From positions 1-59,757 of IMG/VR virus record IMGVR_UViG_3300027983_000018: a DNA stretch of 59,757 nucleotides; one strand, 5' to 3'. The notes below the pieces were generated by a model. That model was given only the letters and a program-made list of their open reading frames with translations. It did not search any database and was not told the origin of the DNA. Source of the stretch: a virus. The position numbers and the translations under genes were made by a program. How positions within the stretch are numbered: the first letter of the stretch is position 1; every line of letters begins with the position of its first letter. Below, piece after piece: positions 5,547 to 14,118 of the stretch.

Positions 5547-7450
5547 ATGAGCGAAGATTTTATCCTTCCGACAAAGCCTACTAAGAGTAAGCTTATCAAT
5601 CCACAAAAACTTTTAATCTTCGGTAAGCCTAAGATTGGAAAAACGACTGTTGTAGCTGCACTTGAAAACTGCTTAGTAATTAACTTTGAAGACAAAGTTC
5701 AAACAGCAGACGGAATGATCTTGTATGCACCAGACTACAAATCATTAATGTTAATCTTAGATAAGATTGTTGCTGGAGGGAAACCTTACAAGTACCTTGC
5801 TGTAGACACTTTAACAAAGTTAGAAGACCTTTGTATTCACGAAGCAGAAAAGCTGTACATGAAGACTCCAATGGGTAAAGAATGGTACGTTAAAGATGAG
5901 CAAGGAGTTGTTAAAAAGACTTGCGGTAAAGCAAAGTATGGTAACATATTGTTCTTACCTAATGGATCGGGTGAAAGGTTGCCCGTACTTATCTAATTGC
6001 TGGGATCTCCTAAAGACACATTACTACAAAATAATTTGAAAAAATAAGTTTGAATGTTAAAAAAATGTGTATGTTTGTCGTAGATATAATTAACAAGGTT
6101 ATGAACGACAACAATGGACAATCAGCAGCCAAGCCTCTAAGCTCAAATGAGTATGAGGAAGGTTCAACGACTATCTCCCGGAAGGAGAGTACAACACATC
6201 AAGTGTTGGAAAAGGTAAGCATTAAACATTATAGATTGAACGAGAAAAAATTCTCCTCAGAACAAGGAGTGTATGCAATTTATTGTTTAGAAAATAAAAA
6301 AGTTTATGTTGGATCATGTATTAACTTACATGCAAGATTGATAAGACACAAGTCATATTTAAAAAACAAAAGACATCACGCAGTAAAACTTCAAAGAAGT
6401 TACGACAAGCACGGAATAGATTCCTTTGTTGTCTATTTAATTGAAGAGTTAAAAGAAAGAAGTCAAATTACAATTGAAGAATCAAAATGGATTAAGAAAC
6501 TAAATAGTTTTAAAGAAGGATTAAACTCAACAGAAAAAACAATTAACTTAAAACCATTTAAGTTAACGACAGAGCAAATTGAAAAACGAATAGCTCATTC
6601 AAGTAAACCTGTTGTGTGTTTAGATCTTAACGGAACATACTTAGTAACATACAAATCTATTTCTGATGCAGCAAGAGCAATAGGAGATCAATCAACAAAC
6701 ATAAGCGGATGTTGTAAAGGAAGATTAAATTACATAAAAGATTTCATCTTTGTGTATGAATCAGAATATGACAAAAATAAAAATTATCAATTAACACCAA
6801 GAGAATACAATTTTAGCAATGATCACAAACAAAAAATTTCTAATGCCTTAAAAGGAAGACAACTTTCTGACAAAGCAAAAGAAGCGAATAAGTTAAGATC
6901 AAGTAAACAAATAAACAAATACAACGCAATGGGTGAATTAGTTAAAAGATATAAATCAATAACTGAATGTGCTCAAAGTGACTCGTTTGATAACAGAACC
7001 CTGGTAAAGTACATTAAAAATAATAATCCATTAGGGGGGTTTCTGTATAGGTTTAATGAAGATATAGTCTAGCCTGTGGCGAAAGTTACAGAACAAGCGT
7101 ACCAATATTTGCGCCAAGCTTTTAAGAAAGTAATCTTGAAGTTGGAATCATGTGCAGAAAACATTATCTACATTGCTCACGTTAAGGAAACAAACATCCT
7201 TAAAGATGGTGCAGAATTTACTTCTAATGACATCAACTTAGTTGGTAAAAACAAGCAAGCTATTTCAGCTGATGCACACGCAATAGGTTACATGACACGT
7301 ATAGCAAATAAAAACTATTTGTGTTTCCAACCAAGTGACGATGTGCTTGCAGGCTGTAAGATTGACAGGCTTGAGGGAAGAAACATATTGATAAGTGAGT
7401 ATGATGAACAAGGAAAATTTGTTTCTCACTGGAATGAAGTTTATATTTAA
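5547..7450 (+). CDS. Sak4-like RecA-fold ATPase, interrupted by a group I intron (exons 5547-5972 and 7100-7450)
   Basis: Exon 1 encodes Walker A G-K-P-K-I-G-K-T (residues 26-33), Walker B Y-L-A-V-D (83-87) and the family-typical end I-L-F-L-P-N-G-S-G (residue 142). The reading frame then runs into intron and stops at 5994. Joining base 5972 to 7100 restores the frame as N-G-S-G-Y-Q-Y-L-R-Q-A-F, giving a 258-residue protein of normal size for phage Sak4-type single-strand annealing ATPases. Exon 2 includes I-I-Y-I-A-H-V-K-E, the sensor-like strand. The product would promote homologous annealing with the nearby SSB. Without splicing, exon 1 gives only a 149-residue truncated protein. A GTG at 7076 that appears to start exon 2 lies inside intron hairpin P9 and is not a real start. 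Confidence 0.8.
5973..7099 (+). ncRNA. Group I self-splicing intron (1127 bases)
   Basis: The 5' exon end C-G-G-G-U (5968-5972) pairs perfectly with G-C-C-C-G at 5981-5985, leaving the required U-G wobble at the splice site (P1). The core has the hallmark stretch AATCAGCAGCCAAGC near 6119-6133 and GGTTCAACGACTA at 6161-6173. P7 is GACTA (6169-6173) with TAGTC (7065-7069), inside the conserved string AAGATATAGTC. P8 can form from CAACAC/GTGTTG around 6192-6208. P9 is a 7-bp stem with a GAAA tetraloop (7074-7091). The terminal G at 7099 precedes exon 2. The endonuclease gene fills the P8 region. The layout resembles subgroup IA phage introns. Confidence 0.85.
6050..7072 (+). CDS. Intron-encoded GIY-YIG homing endonuclease with NUMOD-type DNA-binding repeats
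   Basis: The GIY-YIG nuclease begins with G-V-Y-A-I-Y at residues 73-78 and V-Y-V-G-S at 85-89, followed by N-L-H-A-R (92-96). After residue about 190 come P-V-V-C-L-D-L-N-G-T with S-I-S-D-A-A-R-A-I (NUMOD1-like), then H-K-Q-K-I-S-N-A-L-K-G-R (NUMOD3-like), and a second NUMOD1-like repeat at the end. It would cut intronless alleles of the recombinase gene to spread the intron. Residues 20-55 are encoded by the ribozyme core itself, so the true start is uncertain: no ATG occurs between the core and the nuclease domain, so either 6050, an ATG at 6101, or a GTG/TTG near 6200 is used. The last codons overlap the P7 strand. Confidence 0.8.
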   Translation: MNVKKMCMFVVDIINKVMNDNNGQSAAKPLSSNEYEEGSTTISRKESTTHQVLEKVSIKHYRLNEKKFSSEQGVYAIYCLENKKVYVGSCINLHARLIRHKSYLKNKRHHAVKLQRSYDKHGIDSFVVYLIEELKERSQITIEESKWIKKLNSFKEGLNSTEKTINLKPFKLTTEQIEKRIAHSSKPVVCLDLNGTYLVTYKSISDAARAIGDQSTNISGCCKGRLNYIKDFIFVYESEYDKNKNYQLTPREYNFSNDHKQKISNALKGRQLSDKAKEANKLRSSKQINKYNAMGELVKRYKSITECAQSDSFDNRTLVKYIKNNNPLGGFLYRFNEDIV

Positions 7451-7452
7451 GC

Positions 7453-7460
7453 TAACTTTG
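7453..7460 (+). promoter_or_regulatory. Promoter -7 box TAACTTTG ahead of the SSB gene
   Basis: TAACTTTG fits the Bacteroidota TAnnTTTG element and sits in one of the few real gaps of the plus-strand block (7451-7511). It leaves a leader of about 45 A-rich bases before the ATG at 7512. No clear -33 TTG is visible at standard spacing. The same eight bases recur before the gene at 14119. Confidence 0.5.
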
Positions 7461-7511
7461 TATTCCGAATTAAAATTAAATAAATAAAAACAACAAGTAA
7501 AAAAAAGTAAA

Positions 7512-8264
7512 ATGGCAGGATTAGATTTATCAGGAATGAAGAAAACAGGGTTTGTATCGAAAGAGTTCAAACCAGGAAACGTAACAGCAAGAATCGTTGA
7601 TGTTAAGTTTGAGAAGAAAGAAACACCTTTAAACAAAAAGGGTTTAGATGAGTATGAGTTATCATTCTACTTAGAAACACCGCCTCTTGCTGACGGGTTC
7701 GTTGGGTTTGACAAAGTGTTTGGTGATCCATCACAAGGACAATACACAGGACAAGTGAGATGGGTTAAAACAAGTGACTGGCCAATTAAACATGAAGAGT
7801 TTGTAAGCAAGAAAGGTGAGAACATTACACGAAGTGTAGCTGTTCAAGTTGCTGAAACTTTAGAAACATTATCTGCTCTTTATGGTAAACCAAATTGGTT
7901 GCATGAAACAGCAGCAAAAGTTTCGAAAGTTGAGGACTTAGTTAAGTTTTTCGTGCAATCAAAAATGTACAAAGATGTATACTTAGACTGGTTGATTGCT
8001 GGACAAGAAGACATGAACGCAAAAGGATACAAAGTGTACTACTGTTACTTCCCAACATACAAAATGAAAGTAGATTCTTTTGTAAACTTGAAAGGTAAAG
8101 AAGTAGATACTTTTAATTCAAGCATTCACATTGTTAAAAGCAAACGTATGACTGAAGCAAGTGAAAGCTTGAACAATGACAACGACGAGCCAGAAACAAC
8201 AGCAGAAAACCCATTTGAAACATCAGATGATGATGACGATGAGTTGTTTGACATGGAAGATTAA
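7512..8264 (+). CDS. Single-stranded DNA-binding protein with acidic tail, 250 aa
   Basis: The body is strand-rich with aromatic and basic residues (V-T-A-R-I-V-D-V-K-F-E near 24-34, Y-Y-C-Y-F-P near 176-181). It ends in a long acidic tail with D-D-D-D-D-E-L-F-D-M-E-D, the usual partner-recruiting tip of phage SSBs such as T7 gp2.5 and T4 gp32. There is no clear bacterial SSB signature, so the call rests on tail, size and position between recombinase and primase. It has its own promoter box and a strong terminator directly after it, which fits a protein needed in stoichiometric amounts. It would coat replication-fork ssDNA. Confidence 0.7.
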   Translation: MAGLDLSGMKKTGFVSKEFKPGNVTARIVDVKFEKKETPLNKKGLDEYELSFYLETPPLADGFVGFDKVFGDPSQGQYTGQVRWVKTSDWPIKHEEFVSKKGENITRSVAVQVAETLETLSALYGKPNWLHETAAKVSKVEDLVKFFVQSKMYKDVYLDWLIAGQEDMNAKGYKVYYCYFPTYKMKVDSFVNLKGKEVDTFNSSIHIVKSKRMTEASESLNNDNDEPETTAENPFETSDDDDDELFDMED

Positions 8265-8281
8265 TTTATTTTATTAGTAAC

Positions 8282-8312
8282 AAGGGCTGATGTTTGTCAT
8301 CAGCCCTTTTTT
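8282..8312 (+). terminator. Rho-independent terminator after the SSB gene
   Basis: An 11-bp perfect stem (AAGGGCTGATG with CATCAGCCCTT) with loop TTTGT is followed by a T run. It ends the SSB unit 18 bases after its stop and 11 bases before the primase start. Primase expression must therefore depend on read-through or an unseen promoter. Confidence 0.85.
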
Positions 8313-8322
8313 ATTTAAACAA

Positions 8323-9330
8323 ATGCTTGCAGTAAAAAATTACAGTAGTGAAAATTTCCCAATAGATAGCGGTTTAGTTTTTGAAAAGGTTTTAAATTTA
8401 GACGAACCTTTAACAGGGCAGTCTGTAAAAATAAATTCAATCTTTAATCCCGGAGATAAAACACCGTCAATGATTTTGTTTTATTCAGAGCAAGGGTTTT
8501 ACAGGTTCAAAGATTTTTCTACAGGAAAGTATGGAGATGTTTCGGACATAGTAATGTATCTATACAAAATAGATTCAAGACAAGACGCATTTGTTAAAAT
8601 TTTAGAAATCTTTGATAAGACTGATTATGTTCCTGTTAACTTATCAAGTGCAGGTTATGTAAAAATCGTAAAAGAAATAAGCAAATACAAAACAAGAAGA
8701 TGGTTAAAGTACGACGAACTTTTTTGGAAAGAATTTTACATAGGAGGACCTTTCTTAAAAGAATATCGAATCTTACCTATTGATTCATTTACAATAACAG
8801 CAACAGAAAATACAAAAGTAACACACATGGATTTCAATCCTGCTGTAGCATACGGATACTTCAACAAAAAAAACGAACTGTGTAAAATCTACACTCCGTT
8901 GAATAAGAAAATGAAGTTCTTGAAAGTTAACAATATGATCCAGGGACATGAACAATTAAAATACAACACCAAGTGTTTAATCATTGGATCTTCTTTAAAA
9001 GACATTGGCGCATTTAAGTCTATGAAGTTTAAAGAATTTGAATTGGTAGCCCCAGACAGTGAAAATGTTGACATACCAAGAGAAATAATTGAAGAGTACA
9101 AAAGCAAATACACCTACATCTTTTCAATGTTTGACAATGACATTGAAGGAATGAAGGCAATGAAGCATTACAAAAAAGAATACGGCATTCCTTATATTTA
9201 TTTCACAGTAGAAAAAGATGTAGCAGAATGTGTAAAACAACATGGTCCGGAAAGCTCTCGTGTTTTTTTCAAACCAATTTTAAGAGATGCAATTAGAAAA
9301 GAAAATATTAGACTTAATAACAAACAGTGA
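8323..9330 (+). CDS. DnaG-type primase with TOPRIM domain, 335 aa
   Basis: The N-terminal half has the DnaG catalytic-core lead-in N-P-G-D-K-T-P-S-M (42-50) and F-K-D-F-S-T-G-K-Y-G-D (62-72). The TOPRIM region is 217-305: C-L-I-I-G-S-S-L-K-D (218-227) in place of the usual E-G-x-x-D, then M-F-D-N-D (269-273) for the D-x-D motif and E-K-D-V-A-E (297-302). No N-terminal zinc-binding domain is seen. I chose the ATG at 8323 because the in-frame ATG at 8290 lies inside the terminator hairpin. The product would make RNA primers for the family B polymerase. Confidence 0.8.
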   Translation: MLAVKNYSSENFPIDSGLVFEKVLNLDEPLTGQSVKINSIFNPGDKTPSMILFYSEQGFYRFKDFSTGKYGDVSDIVMYLYKIDSRQDAFVKILEIFDKTDYVPVNLSSAGYVKIVKEISKYKTRRWLKYDELFWKEFYIGGPFLKEYRILPIDSFTITATENTKVTHMDFNPAVAYGYFNKKNELCKIYTPLNKKMKFLKVNNMIQGHEQLKYNTKCLIIGSSLKDIGAFKSMKFKEFELVAPDSENVDIPREIIEEYKSKYTYIFSMFDNDIEGMKAMKHYKKEYGIPYIYFTVEKDVAECVKQHGPESSRVFFKPILRDAIRKENIRLNNKQ

Positions 9331-9718
9331 TCCCGAAGTATCAGAGCTTGGATACAACATGCTAACAGCAAGACTTGACACAACAAACGTCATATATTGG
9401 CACTACAAACTTAAAAAATTAAGAAAAGAAAAAGACTTTAAAGTTAACACTGGTCCAAAAGCTAAAGACCTAATACATAAGTCTCATTCGCTAGTTGGAG
9501 TAAATCTAATGGATGATGGAGAAGCTGCAGGAATAGTAGCGTTCATAAAAAAACACATCGATTACATATCAAATGATTCCATCAACGCATACTTTGAAAA
9601 CCTAAACACAACAATGTTCTGGAACCTAACGGTAAACTCAAACAAAACCGTTGACGAAATACACGAGTTCAAGAAACAAATTAAAGCTTTAAACAATGAG
9701 CATAAACCTTCAGAATGA
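9287..9718 (+). CDS. Hypothetical protein, 143 aa, overlapping the primase gene
   Basis: Starts 44 bases inside the primase 3' end in another frame, and its own 3' end overlaps the next gene by 23 bases. Predicted mostly helical and charged, with W-H-Y-K-L-K-K-L-R-K near residues 38-47. No motif recognised. Nested overlap on both sides suggests coupled production with primase. Confidence 0.6.
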   Translation: MQLEKKILDLITNSDPEVSELGYNMLTARLDTTNVIYWHYKLKKLRKEKDFKVNTGPKAKDLIHKSHSLVGVNLMDDGEAAGIVAFIKKHIDYISNDSINAYFENLNTTMFWNLTVNSNKTVDEIHEFKKQIKALNNEHKPSE

Positions 9719-10928
9719 GTTAGCCTCAACCTGTAAAAATATAATGATTGAACAACCCTACTACGGACTACTACTTTTGAATTTACAAAAAGAGTTTACC
9801 TCAGTAGGAATCAAAACAGCAGGTGTAGGATTACAAGGTATTAATTACAAACTTCTTATCAACCCAGAATTTTGGGAAACATTATCCCCAAGTAAGCGCA
9901 AAGGATTAATAATCCACGAGTTACAGCACATTGCATTCTTCCATATAACAGAGTACGACCACCTCAAGCAACAAGACACAGCAAACATTGCAATGGATCT
10001 TGAAATAAATCAGAACATCTCTGATGAATACCTGCCTGATAACGGTTGTACACTAGACAAATACCCAGACAAAGGATTACTACCACACGAAGGTACCAAC
10101 GCATACTACAAGAAACTTGAGAAAGATGAGTCAGGTGACGGAGCAGGTGGTACAGGAAGCATGAGCCAACAAGTAAATCAAGCAAAACAAGACGCTAAAG
10201 GTACAGGGCAACAACCAACAACCGGCTCAGGAACAACAACAGCAAAGATACCCGACCATCAATGGGGACAATGCGCTGACATGAATGAAGCACAAGTCAA
10301 AATGGCAAACAAGCAATTGGAAGTCATAATGAATCAAGTAGCTGAACAAGTTAGGAAAAGCCAAGGTAGCATCCCATCTGAGATAGATGCCATCCTAAAG
10401 CGTCTCGCTAACATTGAGCCACCAAAGTTTAACTGGAAAGCTTACCTAAGAAGATACATTGGGAACTCAGTAAGGAACTCAATTAAAAAAACAAAAAGAA
10501 AACAATCAAGAAGATTTGTGGAAGAAAACGGTATAAGGATACAAGAGTTCTCCCACATACTAATTGCAATTGATTCGTCTGCATCAGTGTCTAACAATGA
10601 AATACTAGAGTTCCTAAATGAAATACATCACATGTATAAATCAGGACACGACTTTACGCTAATTTTCTGTGACACAAAAATGCAAGCACCAATCAAATAT
10701 AAACCAAACATAGACCTGCCTATAAAAAAAAGAGGAGGTACTGATTTCAATCCCGTGTTGGATTACTATCATCAACACAAGCGTAAATACTCCACGTTAA
10801 TTTACCTAACGGACGGAGAGGCAAATTTGCCAAAAAAGATTGCAAAGAATATGTTGTGGGTACTATCTACAATCAGTTCTGATGCTGATCATTTAAAAGA
10901 ATGTGGTAAAGTAATAAAACTTAATTAA
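9696..10928 (+). CDS. Zincin-like metallopeptidase plus VWA domain protein (DUF2201-like), 410 aa
   Basis: Residues 70-83 contain H-E-L-Q-H-I-A-F-F-H, an HExxH zinc motif with an extra His, and M-D-L-E-I-N (100-105) offers the third ligand. A Gly/Gln-rich linker spans about 145-185. The C-terminal VWA domain has the MIDAS triad D-S-S-A-S (293-297), G-G-T-D (347-350) and L-T-D-G-E (371-375). This two-part layout is that of the VWA-like metallopeptidase family (DUF2201) often paired with MoxR ATPases. The MoxR-type gene follows after 6 bases, so the two probably form a chaperone-like complex that remodels a phage or host protein. Whether the protease is active is unknown. Confidence 0.8.
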   Translation: MSINLQNELASTCKNIMIEQPYYGLLLLNLQKEFTSVGIKTAGVGLQGINYKLLINPEFWETLSPSKRKGLIIHELQHIAFFHITEYDHLKQQDTANIAMDLEINQNISDEYLPDNGCTLDKYPDKGLLPHEGTNAYYKKLEKDESGDGAGGTGSMSQQVNQAKQDAKGTGQQPTTGSGTTTAKIPDHQWGQCADMNEAQVKMANKQLEVIMNQVAEQVRKSQGSIPSEIDAILKRLANIEPPKFNWKAYLRRYIGNSVRNSIKKTKRKQSRRFVEENGIRIQEFSHILIAIDSSASVSNNEILEFLNEIHHMYKSGHDFTLIFCDTKMQAPIKYKPNIDLPIKKRGGTDFNPVLDYYHQHKRKYSTLIYLTDGEANLPKKIAKNMLWVLSTISSDADHLKECGKVIKLN

Positions 10929-10934
10929 GAAGAG

Positions 10935-12125
10935 ATGAAGGTAGAATTGAACAGTTTAGAGTTAAAAGAGACAATTAAGTATATGATACTTAATAACCGA
11001 AAATTGCAAGTAAATGGTAAAAACCCTGTTGCAGTTTCAATATGTGGTCCTGCTGGTTTAGGTAAGTCAAGTGTTGTAGAACAGCTTTCTGAGGAGATTA
11101 AGTTGAACCACATAGAGTTGATTAATTTAGCTCAATTAGATGAGTTAGGTGATCTGATTGGTATTCCAATTAAAGAATACTACATGACTATACAAAAAGA
11201 CGGTAAAGCCGTTGGTAGATACATTGATGAGAGAGTAATTGCTCAATATGAAAGTCAGGGCTACACTCTTACAAACAACTCAAGAATGAGTTACTCTAAA
11301 CCAAGTTGGTTATCGGGTAAAGGTGAGAATGGTGTTCTTATATTGGATGATTTCAATCGTGCGTCACCAAGATTCATGCAAGCAGTTATGGAGATTGTAA
11401 ATAAGCAGCAATATATTTCATGGAAACTTCCTAAGAACTGGACTGTGTTGCTTACAGAGAATCCTTCAGATGGAACTTATGATGTTACTGAAGAAGATCC
11501 TGCGTCAAAATCAAGACGTTCTACATTCAATATGAAGTGGGAAGTAGAATCATGGTCTCAATGGGCTGAGAAACAAAAGTTGGACTCACGAGCAATTAAC
11601 TTTATGTTGATGAATAAGGAAATTGTAAAACCATCTACTCCTGAGATTAATCCAAGGTCGTTGGTGAATTTCTTTAATGCTATTTCTGGTGTAGAAGATT
11701 TTGATAAGCAGTTGCCATTGATTCAAAACATTGGTGAAGCGACGGTAGGACCGGAAGTTGCCATGATGTTCACACAGTTCATCAATAACAAGTTGGACAA
11801 AATGATTACTGTTGAGGAAATTCTTAACGTTAAAACTGATTTTGAGAAAGTAAATGCTGAGCTTAAATCATTTGTTAAAAGTGGAACTGATTACAGAGCT
11901 GACTTAGCGTATGTAATTACAACAAGGTTGATTAATCATTTGAATGAAACTGTTACTAATAGAGAAGTTACACCTGCCTTCATAAACAGAATTAAAGATT
12001 TAATGCTGAGTGATACTTTAGGAACAGACTTGAGGTTTGTTTTGACTAAGAAAGTAATAAACTCCAATGACAAGTTTAATGTGTTGTTGATGGATTCAGA
12101 TGTTGTTCAAATGATTTTAGATTAA
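10935..12125 (+). CDS. MoxR-type AAA+ ATPase, 396 aa
   Basis: Walker A G-P-A-G-L-G-K-S-S at 38-46, Walker B V-L-I-L-D-D at 134-139 followed by F-N-R-A-S, and sensor-1-like T-E-N-P at 174-177. The arginine-rich S-K-S-R-R segment (191-195) sits where MoxR proteins carry the Arg finger/sensor region. The C-terminal half is helical. The upstream gene supplies the VWA partner typical of MoxR systems. It probably acts as a hexameric remodelling ATPase; the substrate is unknown. Confidence 0.85.
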   Translation: MKVELNSLELKETIKYMILNNRKLQVNGKNPVAVSICGPAGLGKSSVVEQLSEEIKLNHIELINLAQLDELGDLIGIPIKEYYMTIQKDGKAVGRYIDERVIAQYESQGYTLTNNSRMSYSKPSWLSGKGENGVLILDDFNRASPRFMQAVMEIVNKQQYISWKLPKNWTVLLTENPSDGTYDVTEEDPASKSRRSTFNMKWEVESWSQWAEKQKLDSRAINFMLMNKEIVKPSTPEINPRSLVNFFNAISGVEDFDKQLPLIQNIGEATVGPEVAMMFTQFINNKLDKMITVEEILNVKTDFEKVNAELKSFVKSGTDYRADLAYVITTRLINHLNETVTNREVTPAFINRIKDLMLSDTLGTDLRFVLTKKVINSNDKFNVLLMDSDVVQMILD

Positions 12126-12126
12126 T

Positions 12127-13083
12127 ATGAAAAAAAAAAATAAAATTGCATCGTTGCCTAGTAGGTTCTTTAAAGATGTAAGTAAAAGAACAATGACCGT
12201 TTCTCCAATTGAAGAAAACAATACCGAAAGTTTAAAGTTTTATTATAACTATGCGTCAAGCAGTCACAATGATGTGGTTAACGGAGAAAATGAAACCGCA
12301 GAAAGAACTAAACAGGAGATGTTTTTTGATGACCCAAAACTGTTGCTGCATAAAGAATTTCCAAATGTTCATTGTGAAAATGAAAGTAAGTACAAGTACA
12401 AGTTGGTTACTTCAAAATCAATGGTTAACGTAAAGTTAGTTAGTGTAGTTGAGATTTTACGTTTTGTGCCAAAAACTTACTATAATAAAGAGTTTGATGA
12501 CGTTAAAAACATTCTTACTCAAGCCATTCTTTTAGATGAAATAGACGAAAGCACTTTTGTTTATATTCCTGGATCTACAGATAGAAGTTATAATGGAGCA
12601 GCTTCTTGGTACGATGAGATGATTCAAAGTAGAATCTTAGTTGATTCCATACGTTGCTTTGTTTCTAAAGAAGACATAGAGTTGATTCACATACACGAAT
12701 TAATATATCACAGCGAACGGAAAGTTTTATCTAACCCTGACTTTCACACTCTGTCAGGAATGTTTAAAAATCACGAGACTTTAACTATAGCTTGTAAGAT
12801 TATTAACCAGGCAAACATTTCAAAAAGTGTAATCCTAATTCTTCTTTTGATTAATCATTTAGATCAAAAAGATTATGCTAAAGTTAAGGCTTCCATAAAA
12901 TTAATCCCTCAATATTTTGACATTCACGGAAGAAGTGTAGACCAAATTGTTTATACAGCTACTAATTTGCTTTCAAGAGAATTGAAAAATGAGGAGTTGG
13001 AAATGATTGCTGATTTATATGCGTCAGATCTAATGCAGAAGAGTAACATGTTTGAGTTTAAATTAAAAATAAAAAAAAAGTAA
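12127..13083 (+). CDS. Hypothetical protein, 318 aa, third gene of the MoxR-VWA unit
   Basis: Begins one base after the ATPase stop and ends directly against the nuclease start. The N-terminus is lysine-rich (M-K-K-K-N-K). The C-terminal half is helical, with leucine/isoleucine-rich stretches such as V-I-L-I-L-L-L-I-N-H. No catalytic motif seen. The position suggests an adaptor or substrate of the MoxR-VWA pair, or simply a replication-operon member. Confidence 0.65.
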   Translation: MKKKNKIASLPSRFFKDVSKRTMTVSPIEENNTESLKFYYNYASSSHNDVVNGENETAERTKQEMFFDDPKLLLHKEFPNVHCENESKYKYKLVTSKSMVNVKLVSVVEILRFVPKTYYNKEFDDVKNILTQAILLDEIDESTFVYIPGSTDRSYNGAASWYDEMIQSRILVDSIRCFVSKEDIELIHIHELIYHSERKVLSNPDFHTLSGMFKNHETLTIACKIINQANISKSVILILLLINHLDQKDYAKVKASIKLIPQYFDIHGRSVDQIVYTATNLLSRELKNEELEMIADLYASDLMQKSNMFEFKLKIKKK

Positions 13084-14103
13084 ATGGAAAGTCTAAACCC
13101 AGAACAATTATTGGCCGTAAGTAATTTTTACGAGCAAGAAAACATTGCACTAAGTCCAAGTGCATTAAAGTTATTAATGACTAGCCCTGAAGCATACTAT
13201 AAGAAGTATGCTTTAAAGGAAGAAGAGAAAGTTAAAAAGAAGTTTTTTGATGAAGGTTCTCTTTTACACGCACTGGTTTTACAGCCAGACGAAGTAGCTG
13301 ACATGTTTGTAAACATGGTTGTATCAGCACCGCCAGACAGTGCAAAAACATTGTGTGATTATTTATTGGATCTTAATGATTTATCAGATCAGTTAGAGAT
13401 GTATGAAGAGCAGATCTTAACTTATTTAGCTGAGATAAATCTTCACCAGTCATTAGTTGATGATAAAAAAGCACCTTTTAAAACAGGGGATGAAAAGAGA
13501 TTAGAGAAAGTAATAACTGAAAATGCTATTCTTTATTTTGAATTAATGCACACCAACAAAGATAAAATCATTGTTGACAATGCATCTTGGGAGAAATGTG
13601 TAGACAAAAAAGATGCAATTCTTAAAAGTCCTTACGCAAAAAAGTTACTTTTAATTGATGGAGAGAAGCAAGAAATAAGTAAAGAATTGTTGTTGACAAA
13701 CAAGCACGATGGTATAAATTACACATTGAAAGGAATTTTAGATTGCATCAAAGTTGACAGAATTAATAAAAAGATTTATGTTACCGATTTAAAAACAACA
13801 TCTGCCTCTTTAAAAGAATTTGTGAAATCTGTTGAGACTCATGGATACTGGTTACAGGGAGCAATCTACTACCTTTTAGCGCACTCGTTGACTCAAGGTA
13901 CAGCAATGAATTATGAGATTGTAGTAAATTTCTTAGTTGTAGATGGTAAAAATCAAGTTTACAACTTTGAGGTTTCAAGTGAAACAATGGAGAGTTGGTT
14001 AATAAGATCAGAAGAAGTTATCAATGTTCAGTTTGAGTATCACTACAAGAATAAAGATTTCACTTTACCTTATTCTTTTGCAAATAATTTAATAACTTTG
14101 TAG
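13084..14103 (+). CDS. PDDEXK nuclease (RecB/lambda exonuclease type), 339 aa
   Basis: Catalytic pattern G-I-L-D-C-I (D220) then V-T-D-L-K-T-T (D235, K237), followed by W-L-Q-G-A-I-Y-Y (Q258, Y262), the QxxxY motif of RecB-like exonucleases. An upstream G-S-L-L-H-A-L (58-64) supplies the conserved His helix. Size and motif order match phage exonucleases that resect DNA ends for single-strand annealing, consistent with the Sak4-like ATPase and SSB encoded upstream. It starts one base after the preceding stop. Its last codons contain the promoter box for the next gene. Confidence 0.85.
   Translation: MESLNPEQLLAVSNFYEQENIALSPSALKLLMTSPEAYYKKYALKEEEKVKKKFFDEGSLLHALVLQPDEVADMFVNMVVSAPPDSAKTLCDYLLDLNDLSDQLEMYEEQILTYLAEINLHQSLVDDKKAPFKTGDEKRLEKVITENAILYFELMHTNKDKIIVDNASWEKCVDKKDAILKSPYAKKLLLIDGEKQEISKELLLTNKHDGINYTLKGILDCIKVDRINKKIYVTDLKTTSASLKEFVKSVETHGYWLQGAIYYLLAHSLTQGTAMNYEIVVNFLVVDGKNQVYNFEVSSETMESWLIRSEEVINVQFEYHYKNKDFTLPYSFANNLITL
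14093..14100 (+). promoter_or_regulatory. Promoter -7 box TAACTTTG ahead of the gene at 14119
   Basis: Identical to the box at 7453-7460 and again followed by TA and an A-rich leader, although it lies within the last codons of the nuclease gene. It precedes a single gene that ends in its own terminator. No -33 element is evident. Confidence 0.45.
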
Positions 14104-14118
14104 TCTAAAAAAAAAGAT

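Noticed and set aside
7076-7099. GTG start for a separate gene downstream of the endonuclease
   Set aside because: The GTG lies in the P9 stem of the intron, and the following frame is exon 2 of the recombinase; the first eight codons are intron sequence.
8290-8322. Upstream ATG for the primase
   Set aside because: It lies inside the terminator hairpin and would add residues encoded by the stem and T run; the ATG at 8323 fits better.
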